The notes: generated by a model from the sequence alone, not told the origin. A DNA stretch of 45,064 nucleotides from Ulvibacterium sp. (GCF_028285715.1 NZ_JANQOO010000033.1:1-45064); one strand, 5' to 3'; positions 35,274 to 44,489 are shown, counted from the first letter of the stretch. Translations and numbers: made by a program.

Positions 35274-35876
35274 ATGCTAGGATTCCTAAGAAAATATTGG
35301 CCTAAAAAAGATTCCAAGTGGCGCACAACGGCGGTGGTTCTGGTTGCAAGTATCTTAGGTCTTGGTTTATTTATTATTAAAGAGGGAGAAGTTGTATCTT
35401 ATCTTTCTGATGACCCCCAGGCCTGCGTGAATTGTCATGTAATGACTCCGGTGTACAATAGCTGGATGCACAGTTCACATCGGGAGTTGGTTTCATGCAA
35501 CGATTGTCATGTCCCTCATGATAACCTAATCAAAGCCTACTCTTTCAAAGCAATGGATGGGCTATATCATGCTTCAATATTCACAGCCAGAATGGAGCCT
35601 GAGGTCATTTTTATGCGTAAAGGTTCCCAAGAGGTGGTACAAGACAACTGTATACGTTGCCACGTACAGCAGGTAACGCAAGTGAAATACGATGGGTTTA
35701 TCGAGAACCATAGGACTAACAGAACCGAAAGGCAGTGTTGGAGCTGTCATAGAGAAGTGCCCCATGGAAGTGTACATGGTATGTCAACCATAAGATACAA
35801 TATTGCTCCGCTACCTACAGATACGGAGGAAATGATAATTCCCAAGTGGTTGCAACTGGAAATGGAAATGAACTAA
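35274..35876 (+). CDS. nrfH: NrfH, menaquinol-oxidising tetraheme subunit of nitrite reductase
   Basis: A 200-residue membrane-anchored cytochrome of the NapC/NirT family. One N-terminal helix (about 19-36) is followed by four haem motifs: CVNCH (51-55), CNDCH (75-79), CIRCH (126-130) and CWSCH (155-159). The CVNCHVMTPVYNSWMHSSH stretch and the final CWSCHREVPHG are typical of NrfH. It takes electrons from menaquinol and passes them to NrfA. The nrfA ATG follows the stop by 11 bases. It also might serve as quinol oxidase for Nap, which lacks its own NapC, but that is a guess. Confidence 0.93.
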   Translation: MLGFLRKYWPKKDSKWRTTAVVLVASILGLGLFIIKEGEVVSYLSDDPQACVNCHVMTPVYNSWMHSSHRELVSCNDCHVPHDNLIKAYSFKAMDGLYHASIFTARMEPEVIFMRKGSQEVVQDNCIRCHVQQVTQVKYDGFIENHRTNRTERQCWSCHREVPHGSVHGMSTIRYNIAPLPTDTEEMIIPKWLQLEMEMN

Positions 35877-35887
35877 ATCCAATTGAG

Positions 35888-37387
35888 ATGAAAAATAAGG
35901 TATTGTTTATCGTAACCATTGTGGTCGTTTTCCTATTAGGGCTATTGGCATCTAGTATTATAAATAGAAAAAGTGAGGCAAAATACAAGTATGTACCTCA
36001 GGTCGATATCGGGGAAAACGAAGTAAAGAATGAGGTTTGGGGAGAAAATTACCCTAAGGAATATCAGTCTTGGTTGCAGACCTCTGAAAGCTCTTTCGCT
36101 TCTTATCAAGGAGGCTCTGCCATGAGGGATATGCTCGAAGAGGATCCTAGGTTGGTTGTACTTTGGGCGGGATATGGGTTTGCCAAGGACTATAATCAAG
36201 GTCGTGGGCATTATTATGCAGTCGAAGACATCCATAATTCGTTGAGGACTGGAGGGCCAAAAGGTCCTGGCGATGGTCCAATGCCAGCGACATGTTGGAC
36301 TTGTAAAAGTCCCGACGTCCCGAGACTCATGGATGAAAATGGTATAGCAGAATTTTATAGTGGGAAATGGGCGGATAAAGGACCTGAAGTTACCAATCCA
36401 ATCGGTTGTGCTGATTGCCATGACCCAAAAAGTATGAAACTTCATATAACACGACCAGCTCTCGTTGAAGCCTTTGATGCAATGGGCCGCGACATCAATA
36501 AGGCCACTCACCAAGAAATGCGATCATTGGTCTGTGCGCAATGCCACGTGGAATACTATTTTAACAAAGACCTACCAGGAAAAGAAGGAATTCCTTATCT
36601 AGTGTTTCCATGGAAAGATGGCATGTCAGTTGAGGAAATGGAGGGATATTATGACGATTTAGGTTTTTCAGATTGGACCCATAAGATTAGTAGGGCTCCG
36701 ATGTTAAAGGCTCAGCATCCGGGATATGAAACCTACCTAACAGGGGTCCACGCCGATCGAGGGGTGTCTTGTGCTGATTGTCATATGCCCTACAAAAGTG
36801 AGGGAGGTCAAAAATTCACTGATCATCACCTTCAATCACCCCTCAATAATATAGCCAACTCCTGTCAAGTTTGCCATCGTCAAGAAGCTGCTAAATTAAT
36901 GGAGAATGTATATGAGCGACAACGAAAAACTACTGAGAATCGTCTAAAACTGGAAGATCTTCTTGTGCGAACACATATAGAGGCTGGAAAAGCTTGGGAA
37001 CTTGGAGCAACTGAAGAACAGATGAAAGAAATTTTGATAGACATACGTCACGCCCAATGGCGTTGGGACTATGCTGCGGCAGCCCACGGCGCATCTTTTC
37101 ACTCGCCCGTGGAGACCGCACGCGTTATTGGGGGCGGTATGAACATTGCTCAGGAAGCTCGAATAAAATTAGCCCGACTTTTGGCAGATTTGGGACATAA
37201 TGAGCCTGTTCCTGTTCCTGATATCACCACAAAGCGAAAAGCACAAGAATTCATTGGGCTTGATATGGAGCAACTGACACAGGAAAAAGAGGAGTTCAAA
37301 AAAACACTGCTCCCTAAATGGCTTAAGGAGGTCCAGGCAAGGGAAATACATGCCGATGAAGAAGAGGTCAGTATGAATAAGAAGTAG
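35888..37387 (+). CDS. nrfA: NrfA, pentaheme ammonia-forming nitrite reductase
   Basis: A 499-residue periplasmic enzyme reducing nitrite to ammonium with six electrons. It has an N-terminal signal or anchor (residues 4-24), the active-site haem motif CWTCK, and four CxxCH motifs (CADCH, CAQCH, CADCH, CQVCH). Active-site residues are visible: Arg in NSLRTGGP, Tyr in CAQCHVEYYF and His in LKAQHPGYE. I use ATG 35888; a GTG at 35846 would overlap nrfH and spoil the signal peptide. The CxxCK haem needs a special lyase, probably supplied by the ccsBA gene 31 bases downstream. Confidence 0.96.
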   Translation: MKNKVLFIVTIVVVFLLGLLASSIINRKSEAKYKYVPQVDIGENEVKNEVWGENYPKEYQSWLQTSESSFASYQGGSAMRDMLEEDPRLVVLWAGYGFAKDYNQGRGHYYAVEDIHNSLRTGGPKGPGDGPMPATCWTCKSPDVPRLMDENGIAEFYSGKWADKGPEVTNPIGCADCHDPKSMKLHITRPALVEAFDAMGRDINKATHQEMRSLVCAQCHVEYYFNKDLPGKEGIPYLVFPWKDGMSVEEMEGYYDDLGFSDWTHKISRAPMLKAQHPGYETYLTGVHADRGVSCADCHMPYKSEGGQKFTDHHLQSPLNNIANSCQVCHRQEAAKLMENVYERQRKTTENRLKLEDLLVRTHIEAGKAWELGATEEQMKEILIDIRHAQWRWDYAAAAHGASFHSPVETARVIGGGMNIAQEARIKLARLLADLGHNEPVPVPDITTKRKAQEFIGLDMEQLTQEKEEFKKTLLPKWLKEVQAREIHADEEEVSMNKK

Positions 37388-37418
37388 TTGGAAACTGCCA
37401 AACTACCGTTATTTGTCT

Positions 37419-40400
37419 ATGAAATTTTTATATCGTTTTTTCTCTTCCCCTCAATTAGCCCTAATACTATTGCTTGTTTTTGCATTGGCCATGGGCACGG
37501 CCACGTTTATTGAAAATGACTTCGGAACAGGTACAGCTTGGTCAAAAGTATACAATGCGATTTGGTTCGAATTGGTCATGGCAGGATTAGGGCTGTGTTT
37601 TATTGCCAATATCTTTAAATATCGTCTTTGGCGCAAAGAAAAATGGTCAATTCTACTGTTTCATTTGTCCTTTATTATAATCCTAATTGGGGCTGGAATT
37701 ACTAGGTACCATTCCTATGGGGGAATCATGCGAATACGGGAGGGATCTTCGTCCAATATTATCATTTCGGATAAAAACTATTTTCGGGTGGATTTTGAAG
37801 ACAAAGGAATAAACAAATATTGGGAAACGCCTGTTTCATTTTACTCTGGAATGGGAACCAATTTTTCCATGATATTCGATTGGAAAGACCACCCTGTTAA
37901 AATTACTTACCGAAAGTACATTCCGGATGCGCGACCGGAAATAGTGGAAGATCAGGAGAATGGGTATCCCCTTTTAAAAGTGGTAGTAACTACCGGAAAT
38001 GGTAGGGAAACCCTTTTTTTAAAGAAAGGGGAAATTGAAGAGCTTGGAAGGTTTAAACGGAAATTGGGATTTGAGGCAGAGGGTAGCAATCTTATCAATC
38101 TGTTCGAATCCAATGGTACATTCCAAATACATTCCACTGAACCCTTGGATTTCTTTGTCATGGCCGATCAAAGTGCTGGAGTAATCAAAGCGGATACATT
38201 ACAAACGATTAAGCTTAAAAACCTATACCGCTTAGGGGATATTTCTTTTATTCCTCTTTCCTTTCATCCCAAAGGGCGAATAGAATTGGTTCCCAAAGGT
38301 GAAAACAATCTTCAAAATGACAAGACCTTAGACGATGTATTATTGGTTAATGTAGAAAGGAATGGTATACAAAAGGAAGTAGCCCTACTTTATCGTGAAG
38401 GCCATCTTCCACCCACACATGGTGTTTCCATAAATGGTTTAGGTTTGAAGCTCTCTTATGGGGCCAAACCAATTGACTTACCGTTTTTCATTAAACTTAG
38501 GGATTTCCAATTGGAGCGCTATCCTGGTTCCGAAAGTCCCTCGTCATATGCTAGCGAGGTTGTTGTGGTTGAGGACGAAAGAGCAACATCCTACCGTATT
38601 TTTATGAATAACGTCCTCGACTATGGGGGATACAGGTTCTATCAAGCTAGTTACGATACGGATGAAAAGGGAACCGTGCTTTCCGTCAATCATGATGTGG
38701 CCGGAACTTATATCACCTATCTTGGCTATTTTTTAATGATGACAGGTATGTTCTTCACGTTGTTCGGAAAAAAATCCAGGTTTATATTGATCAATCAAAG
38801 ATTGCGTCAACTCAAGGCAACAAAAAAGCGAATATCGGCCACCTTGATTATCGGCCTATTTTCATTGACGTCTTTTGCCCAAAAAGATATACCCATAGAC
38901 GTTTTGGTTGCCCAACAACAAGTGGAGCGTCAACATTCTGATCTATTTGGACGTTTAATGGTCCAAGATTTAGATGGACGCATTAAACCAGTAAACACCT
39001 TGGCATCCGAATTTTTAAGAAAGGTGTCGCGTAGGCCCTACTTCAAATTTGAACTAGGGCAGCAAAAGATAAGGTTGGATGCCAATCAAGTGTTTTTAAC
39101 AATGCATGTGGCTCCTAAGGCCTGGCAACACATTCCGATTATTAAAATAGATGTCAAAAAGGGAAGGGGCTTTTTCGAAAATCTAAAAGTCAACAAGGAA
39201 GGCCTGATTGCTTTCAATGATCTAATTGACCTCAAAGGCGAATATGTATTATCAAAAAAAGTGCAGGAGGCTAACGCCAAAAAGCCTGCTGAACAAAGCG
39301 AATTTGATAAAGAGATACTTAAGGTAGATGAACGTTTCAACATTTTGTTTAACATTTTTTCAGGAAATTATTTGAAAATTTTTCCAAATCGTCTGGATGA
39401 GAATGATACTTGGTTCAGTTATAATCACCACTTTTCGGATTTCCCTTCTGAGGATGCCAGGTTTATTGAGACCATCATGCCCAATTACTTTGAGGACATC
39501 ATTGAGAGAAATTGGAAGGCAGCCTCTGAAAAGCTTTCATATATCAGTACTTATCAAAGTACTTTGGGGGCTCATATCATACCCAGCACAAAAAGAAGGG
39601 AGGCGGAAATATGGTACAATGCCATGAACCTTAACTTTTGGTTATTTCAGGCCTTCTTTACTATTGGATCTATACTATTGGTTTTGGTCCTTGTCAGGAT
39701 ATTCAAGAATAACCGGTTGTTAATCCTCATTTGGAACATCATGGTTTTAGTTGTGCTTGTGGGTTTTCTTGTATTTAGCGGTAACATTCTATTACGTTGG
39801 TTTGTGGCAGGGCACGCTCCTTGGAGCAACGGCTACGAAATGTTGGTGTTTGTAGCTTGGGTATTGATGCTTTGCGGACTCATGACCTTCCGAAAGTCTG
39901 ATTTTGCATTGCCCTTGGCTACGTTGTTCTCTGGTTCATTGCTTCTTGTGAGCTATCTTGATTGGCTAAACCCTGAAATCACCAATTTAATGCCTGTACT
40001 TAAGTCCTTCTGGTTAAAAGTACATGTAGCTACCATCGTAAGCAGTTATGCTCCTCTTGCACTTTCTGCGGTTATTGGTCTTATGGCCTTAATACTGATG
40101 ATTTTAAGGACCGACTCTACACACAAGACTATTGGTCTTAAAATTCGGGAACTGACCTATATTAATGAAATTTCAATGACCATTGGACTTTTTGTGTTAT
40201 CTGTTGGCACCTTTTTAGGGGCTGTTTGGGCCAATGAATCCTGGGGGCGATATTGGGCATGGGACCCTAAGGAAACATGGGCCCTTATTTCCATTATCGT
40301 GTATGCCGTTGTATTGCATTTACGTTTTATTCCAAGTCTTAGATCCGATTACGTATTAAACCTAGCTAGTGTCATAGCTTTTGGTTCCATAATAATGACT

Positions 40401-40568
40401 TCTTTTGGAGTGAACTACTATTTATCTGGATTGCATAGTTATGCCGCTGGGGATCCTTTGCCCATTCCTAAATTTATCTATGTGATATTGGTAGTAGTAC
40501 TGGCTATAGCTACCCTAGCATATATAAAAAGGAAGAAAAAGCGCGAAAAAACGATATGTGCTGAATAA
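37419..40568 (+). CDS. ccsBA: Fused cytochrome c synthetase CcsBA (ResB-CcsA; NrfI-like)
   Basis: A 1049-residue inner membrane protein that carries haem to the periplasm and attaches it to CxxCH or CxxCK. The N-terminal part is ResB/CcsB (helices near 8-30 and 45-80, then a large periplasmic domain to about 430). The C-terminal part is CcsA with GHAPWSNGYEM near 806 and the haem-handling WWD signature WGRYWAWDPKETW near 941. ATG 37419 is two codons into a longer TTG-started frame. It directly follows nrfHA, as nrfI does in Wolinella, and so probably matures NrfA's CxxCK haem; it may also serve the haems of the Nap cytochromes. Confidence 0.93.
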   Translation: MKFLYRFFSSPQLALILLLVFALAMGTATFIENDFGTGTAWSKVYNAIWFELVMAGLGLCFIANIFKYRLWRKEKWSILLFHLSFIIILIGAGITRYHSYGGIMRIREGSSSNIIISDKNYFRVDFEDKGINKYWETPVSFYSGMGTNFSMIFDWKDHPVKITYRKYIPDARPEIVEDQENGYPLLKVVVTTGNGRETLFLKKGEIEELGRFKRKLGFEAEGSNLINLFESNGTFQIHSTEPLDFFVMADQSAGVIKADTLQTIKLKNLYRLGDISFIPLSFHPKGRIELVPKGENNLQNDKTLDDVLLVNVERNGIQKEVALLYREGHLPPTHGVSINGLGLKLSYGAKPIDLPFFIKLRDFQLERYPGSESPSSYASEVVVVEDERATSYRIFMNNVLDYGGYRFYQASYDTDEKGTVLSVNHDVAGTYITYLGYFLMMTGMFFTLFGKKSRFILINQRLRQLKATKKRISATLIIGLFSLTSFAQKDIPIDVLVAQQQVERQHSDLFGRLMVQDLDGRIKPVNTLASEFLRKVSRRPYFKFELGQQKIRLDANQVFLTMHVAPKAWQHIPIIKIDVKKGRGFFENLKVNKEGLIAFNDLIDLKGEYVLSKKVQEANAKKPAEQSEFDKEILKVDERFNILFNIFSGNYLKIFPNRLDENDTWFSYNHHFSDFPSEDARFIETIMPNYFEDIIERNWKAASEKLSYISTYQSTLGAHIIPSTKRREAEIWYNAMNLNFWLFQAFFTIGSILLVLVLVRIFKNNRLLILIWNIMVLVVLVGFLVFSGNILLRWFVAGHAPWSNGYEMLVFVAWVLMLCGLMTFRKSDFALPLATLFSGSLLLVSYLDWLNPEITNLMPVLKSFWLKVHVATIVSSYAPLALSAVIGLMALILMILRTDSTHKTIGLKIRELTYINEISMTIGLFVLSVGTFLGAVWANESWGRYWAWDPKETWALISIIVYAVVLHLRFIPSLRSDYVLNLASVIAFGSIIMTSFGVNYYLSGLHSYAAGDPLPIPKFIYVILVVVLAIATLAYIKRKKKREKTICAE

Positions 40569-41103
40569 GGGTTTTAAACAAACAAGTGTAAATATTTGGA
40601 GTACCACTTTATTAGTTGAGCGAACCCCTATGAACAATATAAACTATGTATTTAAAATAAAAGGGAACAACAAAGATTATTGAACGTTTGGATAGAATCC
40701 TTCAGCAAATGGAGAACGCCCAGGCTGATATTCAATCGCGTCAACACTTATTATAAAAAAGTGCGACATATATGCATGGATTAAAGTTCATTTCAGAATC
40801 TATTTCAAAGTTAAACCGATGCAATAAGATCAATTTCCCAGTAACAAGGGCATCATGGAAAACCAGATTTAATTATTCTATGGTTTTTCATATTTTTAAG
40901 GAAAATATTTTTTGACACGATTTGTTACAATTACTGCTGAAACGACCATGACCAGAAATCGTATGGATTTCCATTACATTATTTCACTTTTTGTTATGTT
41001 AATATGATAGAGAAATATCTCCCTAAATGAAAATTATTTTTTTATGCCGTCAAATAGCTAGTATTTCGTATATAAGTCTACTTCTCTTCAAAATGCATAT
41101 AAT

Positions 41104-41137
41104 AAAATCATTCACTGATTAATCAATGAATGATTTT
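41104..41137. repeat. 34-base near-perfect palindrome
   Basis: AAAATCATTCA (41104-41114) is matched by TGAATGATTTT (41127-41137). The centre TGATTAATCA (41116-41125) is itself a perfect palindrome, leaving one mismatched pair. As RNA it would form an AT-rich hairpin followed by T's, weakly terminator-like; as DNA it could be an operator for a dimeric or tetrameric regulator. It lies 137 bases before the hydrolase start codon. Confidence 0.6.
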
Positions 41138-41177
41138 TAGAAATGGTGACAAAAAGTTTTATCTATAATCAACATTT

Positions 41178-41192
41178 TTTATCATAGGATAA
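41178..41192 (+). promoter_or_regulatory. Candidate Crp/Fnr-type operator, site D
   Basis: TTTATCATAGGATAAG (41178-41193), centre 41185. On the minus strand, TTATCCTATGATAAAA matches the site C sequence TTATCCTAGGGTAAAT at 13 of 16 positions. A -7-like box GAACTTTG (41215-41222; one mismatch to TAnnTTTG) begins 30 bases downstream of the centre, as at the other sites. The hydrolase start codon is 81 bases from the end of the site. Confidence 0.55.
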
Positions 41193-41204
41193 GACTTTCA
41201 AAAA

Positions 41205-41241
41205 ATTATCTTGAGAACTTTGTTGCAAATAACAAGATAAT
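41205..41241 (+). repeat. Inverted repeat flanking the -7-like box
   Basis: ATTATCTTG (41205-41213) and CAAGATAAT (41233-41241) form a perfect 9-bp inverted repeat with a 19-base spacer that contains the -7-like sequence of the hydrolase promoter. It could be a repressor site over the transcription start or a hairpin in the 5' leader. Confidence 0.5.
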
Positions 41242-41273
41242 CCTAACCGGATTGCCTATAAAATCAATAGGAC

Positions 41274-42137
41274 ATGAAAAGTATAGAAGTAATGAACCAC
41301 TTAGCTACAGGTAAATTCGTCCACGTAGATGGAACCAATGCTTTTGTATACGATCAAGGATCGGGAGAACCAGTAGTGTGCTTTCATGGGGTACCCGCTT
41401 CCTCTTATCTCTATCGGAATATTGTGACTGGACTGGCTATTAAAGGATTCCGGGGTATTGCTTTTGACCTCTTGGGAACAGGCCTATCGGAAAGGCCTGA
41501 GAATTTTGACTACACCTGGACCAATTTAGGTAAATGGTCGCTAAAACTGATTGACAACCTCCGATTGAAAAAGTTCCACATCGTACTTCACGATATTGGT
41601 GCTCCAATTGGCTGCGAGGTAATCGCCAAGATACCCGATCGAATCCTTTCGGTGACTATAATGAATGCACCACTGGCAAATCTGCACCGTTTTAAAAAAC
41701 CATTTCCAATGTTTCTGTATGAAAAAAAGGGGGTTGGCGAACTTCTGGCAAATTCATCAAATGCCATTGGTTTTAAAAAACTCATGCACTTGAAAGGGGT
41801 CGTTGATCGCGATAAGATTGGCTTTAACGAAGCCCGAGCGTATGCAAAATTCTTGAGAGGGAACAATCAAGGGAGGTCCTTTATTAAGATAATGAGGGGA
41901 TTTGAAACTACGATGAAGAAGGAAGTGCTTTACATCAATGCACTCAAAAATCTTAACGTACCCAAACAAATTATTTGGGGGACGGAAGATAGAGGTTTGA
42001 CCATTGAGGAAAATGCTGAGCCCTTGCGCAATGCTTTAGGGTTGGAAAAGATTATCAAATTGAATGGCAAGCACTTTCTCCAAGAGGACAGATACGTTGA
42101 AATAACGGAGTTAATTTCAATGCTAGCAAAAACGTAA
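41274..42137 (+). CDS. Alpha/beta hydrolase of the epoxide hydrolase/haloalkane dehalogenase type
   Basis: A 287-residue cytoplasmic enzyme. The oxyanion strand VCFHGVPASSYLYRN is near 35-49, and the nucleophile elbow HDIGAPIG puts an aspartate (Asp107) where serine hydrolases have serine, as in haloalkane dehalogenases and epoxide hydrolases. IIWGTEDRGLTIEE near 230-243 supplies the acid and NGKHFLQED near 265-273 the histidine. It opens C-halogen or epoxide bonds through an ester intermediate; the exact substrate is open. The gene stands alone under site D, with a rich set of symmetrical elements upstream, so it is probably tightly regulated. Confidence 0.82.
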   Translation: MKSIEVMNHLATGKFVHVDGTNAFVYDQGSGEPVVCFHGVPASSYLYRNIVTGLAIKGFRGIAFDLLGTGLSERPENFDYTWTNLGKWSLKLIDNLRLKKFHIVLHDIGAPIGCEVIAKIPDRILSVTIMNAPLANLHRFKKPFPMFLYEKKGVGELLANSSNAIGFKKLMHLKGVVDRDKIGFNEARAYAKFLRGNNQGRSFIKIMRGFETTMKKEVLYINALKNLNVPKQIIWGTEDRGLTIEENAEPLRNALGLEKIIKLNGKHFLQEDRYVEITELISMLAKT

Positions 42138-42633
42138 TACTAGGATATGTATTTTACCCCAGGGAAAAAATGTCTCTGTCCTTCCGCACTAATTTGGTCT
42201 ATCAAATAAAAGATTAGCTTTCAAGGTATCCAAATAGTTCGTTGAGATAAAATAATAAGTAAAAAGATCCTTAATATATAATAGAAATGCAATCATAAAA
42301 CTAATTGTGGCAAGTTCGATTCTAGAGTTTTTTTTCAATAAACCTATTCATAAGGGTAAAAGATTTGAGAAGAGTCTTTAGAGATATGTCTACCTATATT
42401 CCGTGAGACGGAGTAATTGATGAAGGAAATGAGGCACATTCATTACATAGAAGTGTTAGACAGAATCGTTAGATGTTATGCAATCTTTCATTATCAGTTT
42501 TATGAGCGATTAGGCAGGATACAAGTAGGACCAAATTTTGCAAGAAACTGGCACTTACTTTAGATAAGTATTGTAGAATTTGAACCAAATTCTGAGTCAA
42601 AACAACTTTAAATAATCTTAAAAATAGAATATC
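42138..42633. other. Gene-free region in front of dps
   Basis: About 500 AT-rich bases with no intact gene. Possible promoter elements for dps include TACTTTAG near 42553 (7 of 8 to TAnnTTTG counting the free positions). GGTAAA at 42355 resembles one half of the A-F operators, but its other half does not match. No repeat seen. Confidence 0.4.
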
Positions 42634-43113
42634 ATGACTGTATTAAACAACATTGGGCTCCAAGACCAGCCTTCAAGGGAGTTGGCTGAAAAACTGAATA
42701 TTCTTTTGGCCAACTATCAATTATTCTATATGAATGCCAGAAGCTTCCACTGGAACATTAAAGGGAATTCCTTTTTTGAACTACACCTAAAATTTGAAGA
42801 ACTTTACACAGATTCATTAATCAAAATCGATGAGATTGCGGAAAGGGTACTGACCTTGAGTCATGGCCCCTCGCATACCTTTTCCAAGTACTTGGCTGAC
42901 TCCAGCATAAAAGAAGCCAAAAATATTAGCAAAGGTAATGAGGCTATCAAAAAGATTTTAGAAGGATTTGAGATTCTCTTGCCTTTGGAAAGAGAGATTT
43001 TATCATTGTCTGACGAAATGAATGATGAAGGCACCAACGCAATGATGAGTGATTACATCCGTGAACAAGAAAAATTGGTATGGATGTATTCTGCGTATTT
43101 AAATGAACATTAA
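42634..43113 (+). CDS. dps: Dps-family DNA-protecting ferritin
   Basis: A 159-residue four-helix protein that forms dodecamers, oxidises and stores iron and protects DNA from oxidants. The inter-subunit ferroxidase ligands are visible: His39 (RSFHWNIKG), His51 (ELHLKFEELY), Asp66 and Glu70 (IDEIAERV). The N-terminus lacks the lysine-rich DNA-binding tail, so DNA binding may be weak. The length is normal. It is followed 12 bases later by the ABM monooxygenase gene and is probably co-transcribed with it. In anaerobes Dps guards against re-oxygenation, which suits the respiratory context. Confidence 0.92.
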   Translation: MTVLNNIGLQDQPSRELAEKLNILLANYQLFYMNARSFHWNIKGNSFFELHLKFEELYTDSLIKIDEIAERVLTLSHGPSHTFSKYLADSSIKEAKNISKGNEAIKKILEGFEILLPLEREILSLSDEMNDEGTNAMMSDYIREQEKLVWMYSAYLNEH

Positions 43114-43125
43114 TAACCTTTAATC

Positions 43126-43485
43126 ATGAGTTTTTTAGAAGCAATGGAATATGGGTATACAAATCAGAAATATTATCCCACCCATACTAAAGAGAAAAAA
43201 AAATTGACTGTAGTGGTCAGAGTTTTTGCGAAGGCCAACGGACGTGGGTTAATAAAGTCTGAATTAACCAAACTAATTGAGTCCATGGGAAAGGAAAAAG
43301 GCTGTATCAGTTGTAATCTTTACCAAGACAGCCAAAACGATAATCTTTTCCTACTTATTGAAAATTGGGAAAACAAGGATTTATGGCAAAAACATATGAA
43401 CAATAAACACATGAAGTCATATATGAAGGCTACCAGTGGAGCCATTAAGGAGTTTACAATAAATGAATTGTTTCATATTGTATAA
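43126..43485 (+). CDS. Antibiotic-biosynthesis-monooxygenase (ABM) domain protein
   Basis: A 119-residue protein whose residues 27-115 form one ABM/dimeric alpha-beta-barrel domain: LTVVVRVFAKANGRG, then GCISCNLYQDSQNDNLFLLIENWENK and MKSYMKATSGAIKEF. Such proteins are small cofactor-free oxygenases or quinol monooxygenases (YgiN-like). The N-terminal 25 residues are extra. It follows dps by 12 bases, suggesting a shared oxidative-stress response. The substrate is unknown. Confidence 0.8.
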   Translation: MSFLEAMEYGYTNQKYYPTHTKEKKKLTVVVRVFAKANGRGLIKSELTKLIESMGKEKGCISCNLYQDSQNDNLFLLIENWENKDLWQKHMNNKHMKSYMKATSGAIKEFTINELFHIV

Positions 43486-44489
43486 TTCCTCTTTCAGTGA
43501 TAATGGTCGGAAACGATAATCCAGGCCAAATCTCCAATCATTTTTTACTGAAGATCTCCTAGTAAAAGTTAGTCCTTTCAAAAATAAGATGAAAAAATAG
43601 CTATTCCACTCAATTGAACCCTGGTTTGGGCAAGAAAAAACAATCCCAAATCACTATAATGATTTGAAAATCAATTTTCTGAGATATGAATTCGTTTTGA
43701 ATAAACTTGAAATCATGACCAAGTCGAAAAAAGTTCATTGGTAAGGGCAATTTAGGGAAACCAAAAATAAAATGTGACAAGTGTGTTTGTGGTCAAATTC
43801 CTCACAAGCTTTTTATCGCCTCCTAAAATCCATAATGTTGACTACATAACTACCGTTATCAAAGATGTAATTCATAACGATTACCGCTACGCACAAATTA
43901 TTGACCTAACCTTGAAGAGAAATCCATATCACTTCTGCAATAGAAGAAGAGAACTTGGCTTATATCAATGTTGATTCTAGCATCTTTTTCGTCAAACCTA
44001 CCAGCGATTTCTATTTGAACGATGAGCAATATAATATTATTGCAGTCAGTAATATAGTCAGGTTTGGGGTGACCGACTAACTGAATTAATAAATATCGCA
44101 AGACAGAAATAAATTTTCAATAAAAGTTGAGCGACAAAAGTCTTTTGTTTGATTACTGAAATGATTTACTTGAAATATCACAAATTTTGGGGCATGCTTT
44201 TAGGTCATTGTAATTCCAATTCAGTTTGACTGTGAATTTTTTCAATCCAGGAAATAAAATCTATACATCCCAGTAGTTTATTTCGCACTAAAATAACCGC
44301 CAAGATTTTCAATAGAACTAGAACCTATACTATTTTGTTCAAATGCATTTACCAACGATAGTGTTAAAATAAATGGTCCAGTTCTTCACTTTTTTTCTTA
44401 GTTCTATACAATAAGCTTCTTTATGGCCACTTACTCTAAATAAAATACCCAAATACTTCTAAGGTATTAATGTTTTTCGCTATATTTAA
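43486..44489. other. Gene-free region with a small coding remnant
   Basis: About 1 kb before the regulator gene. Two consecutive plus-strand stretches in different frames read like parts of one protein: IKDVIHNDYRYAQIIDLTLK (about 43856-43915), and from 43919 to the stop at 44078-44080 a 53-codon segment with EEENLAYINVDSSIFFVKPT and EQYNIIAVSNIVRFGVTD. There is no intact start, and I cannot name the family. The rest shows nothing recognisable. Confidence 0.4.

Larger units (their letters stand above)
40569..41273. other. Gene-free regulatory region in front of the hydrolase gene
   Basis: About 700 AT-rich bases without an intact gene. A 29-codon open stretch at about 40670-40756 (IERLDRILQQMENAQADIQ) reads like a coiled coil but has no start codon. 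The right part holds three symmetrical elements annotated separately: a 34-base palindrome (41104-41137), operator site D (41178-41192) and an inverted repeat (41205-41241). Confidence 0.5.

Noticed and set aside
40670-40756. Short coiled-coil-like peptide behind ccsBA
   Set aside because: Only 29 codons and no start codon.
42346-42360. A seventh operator-like site upstream of dps
   Set aside because: Only the GGTAAA half matches; the other half and the -7 spacing do not.
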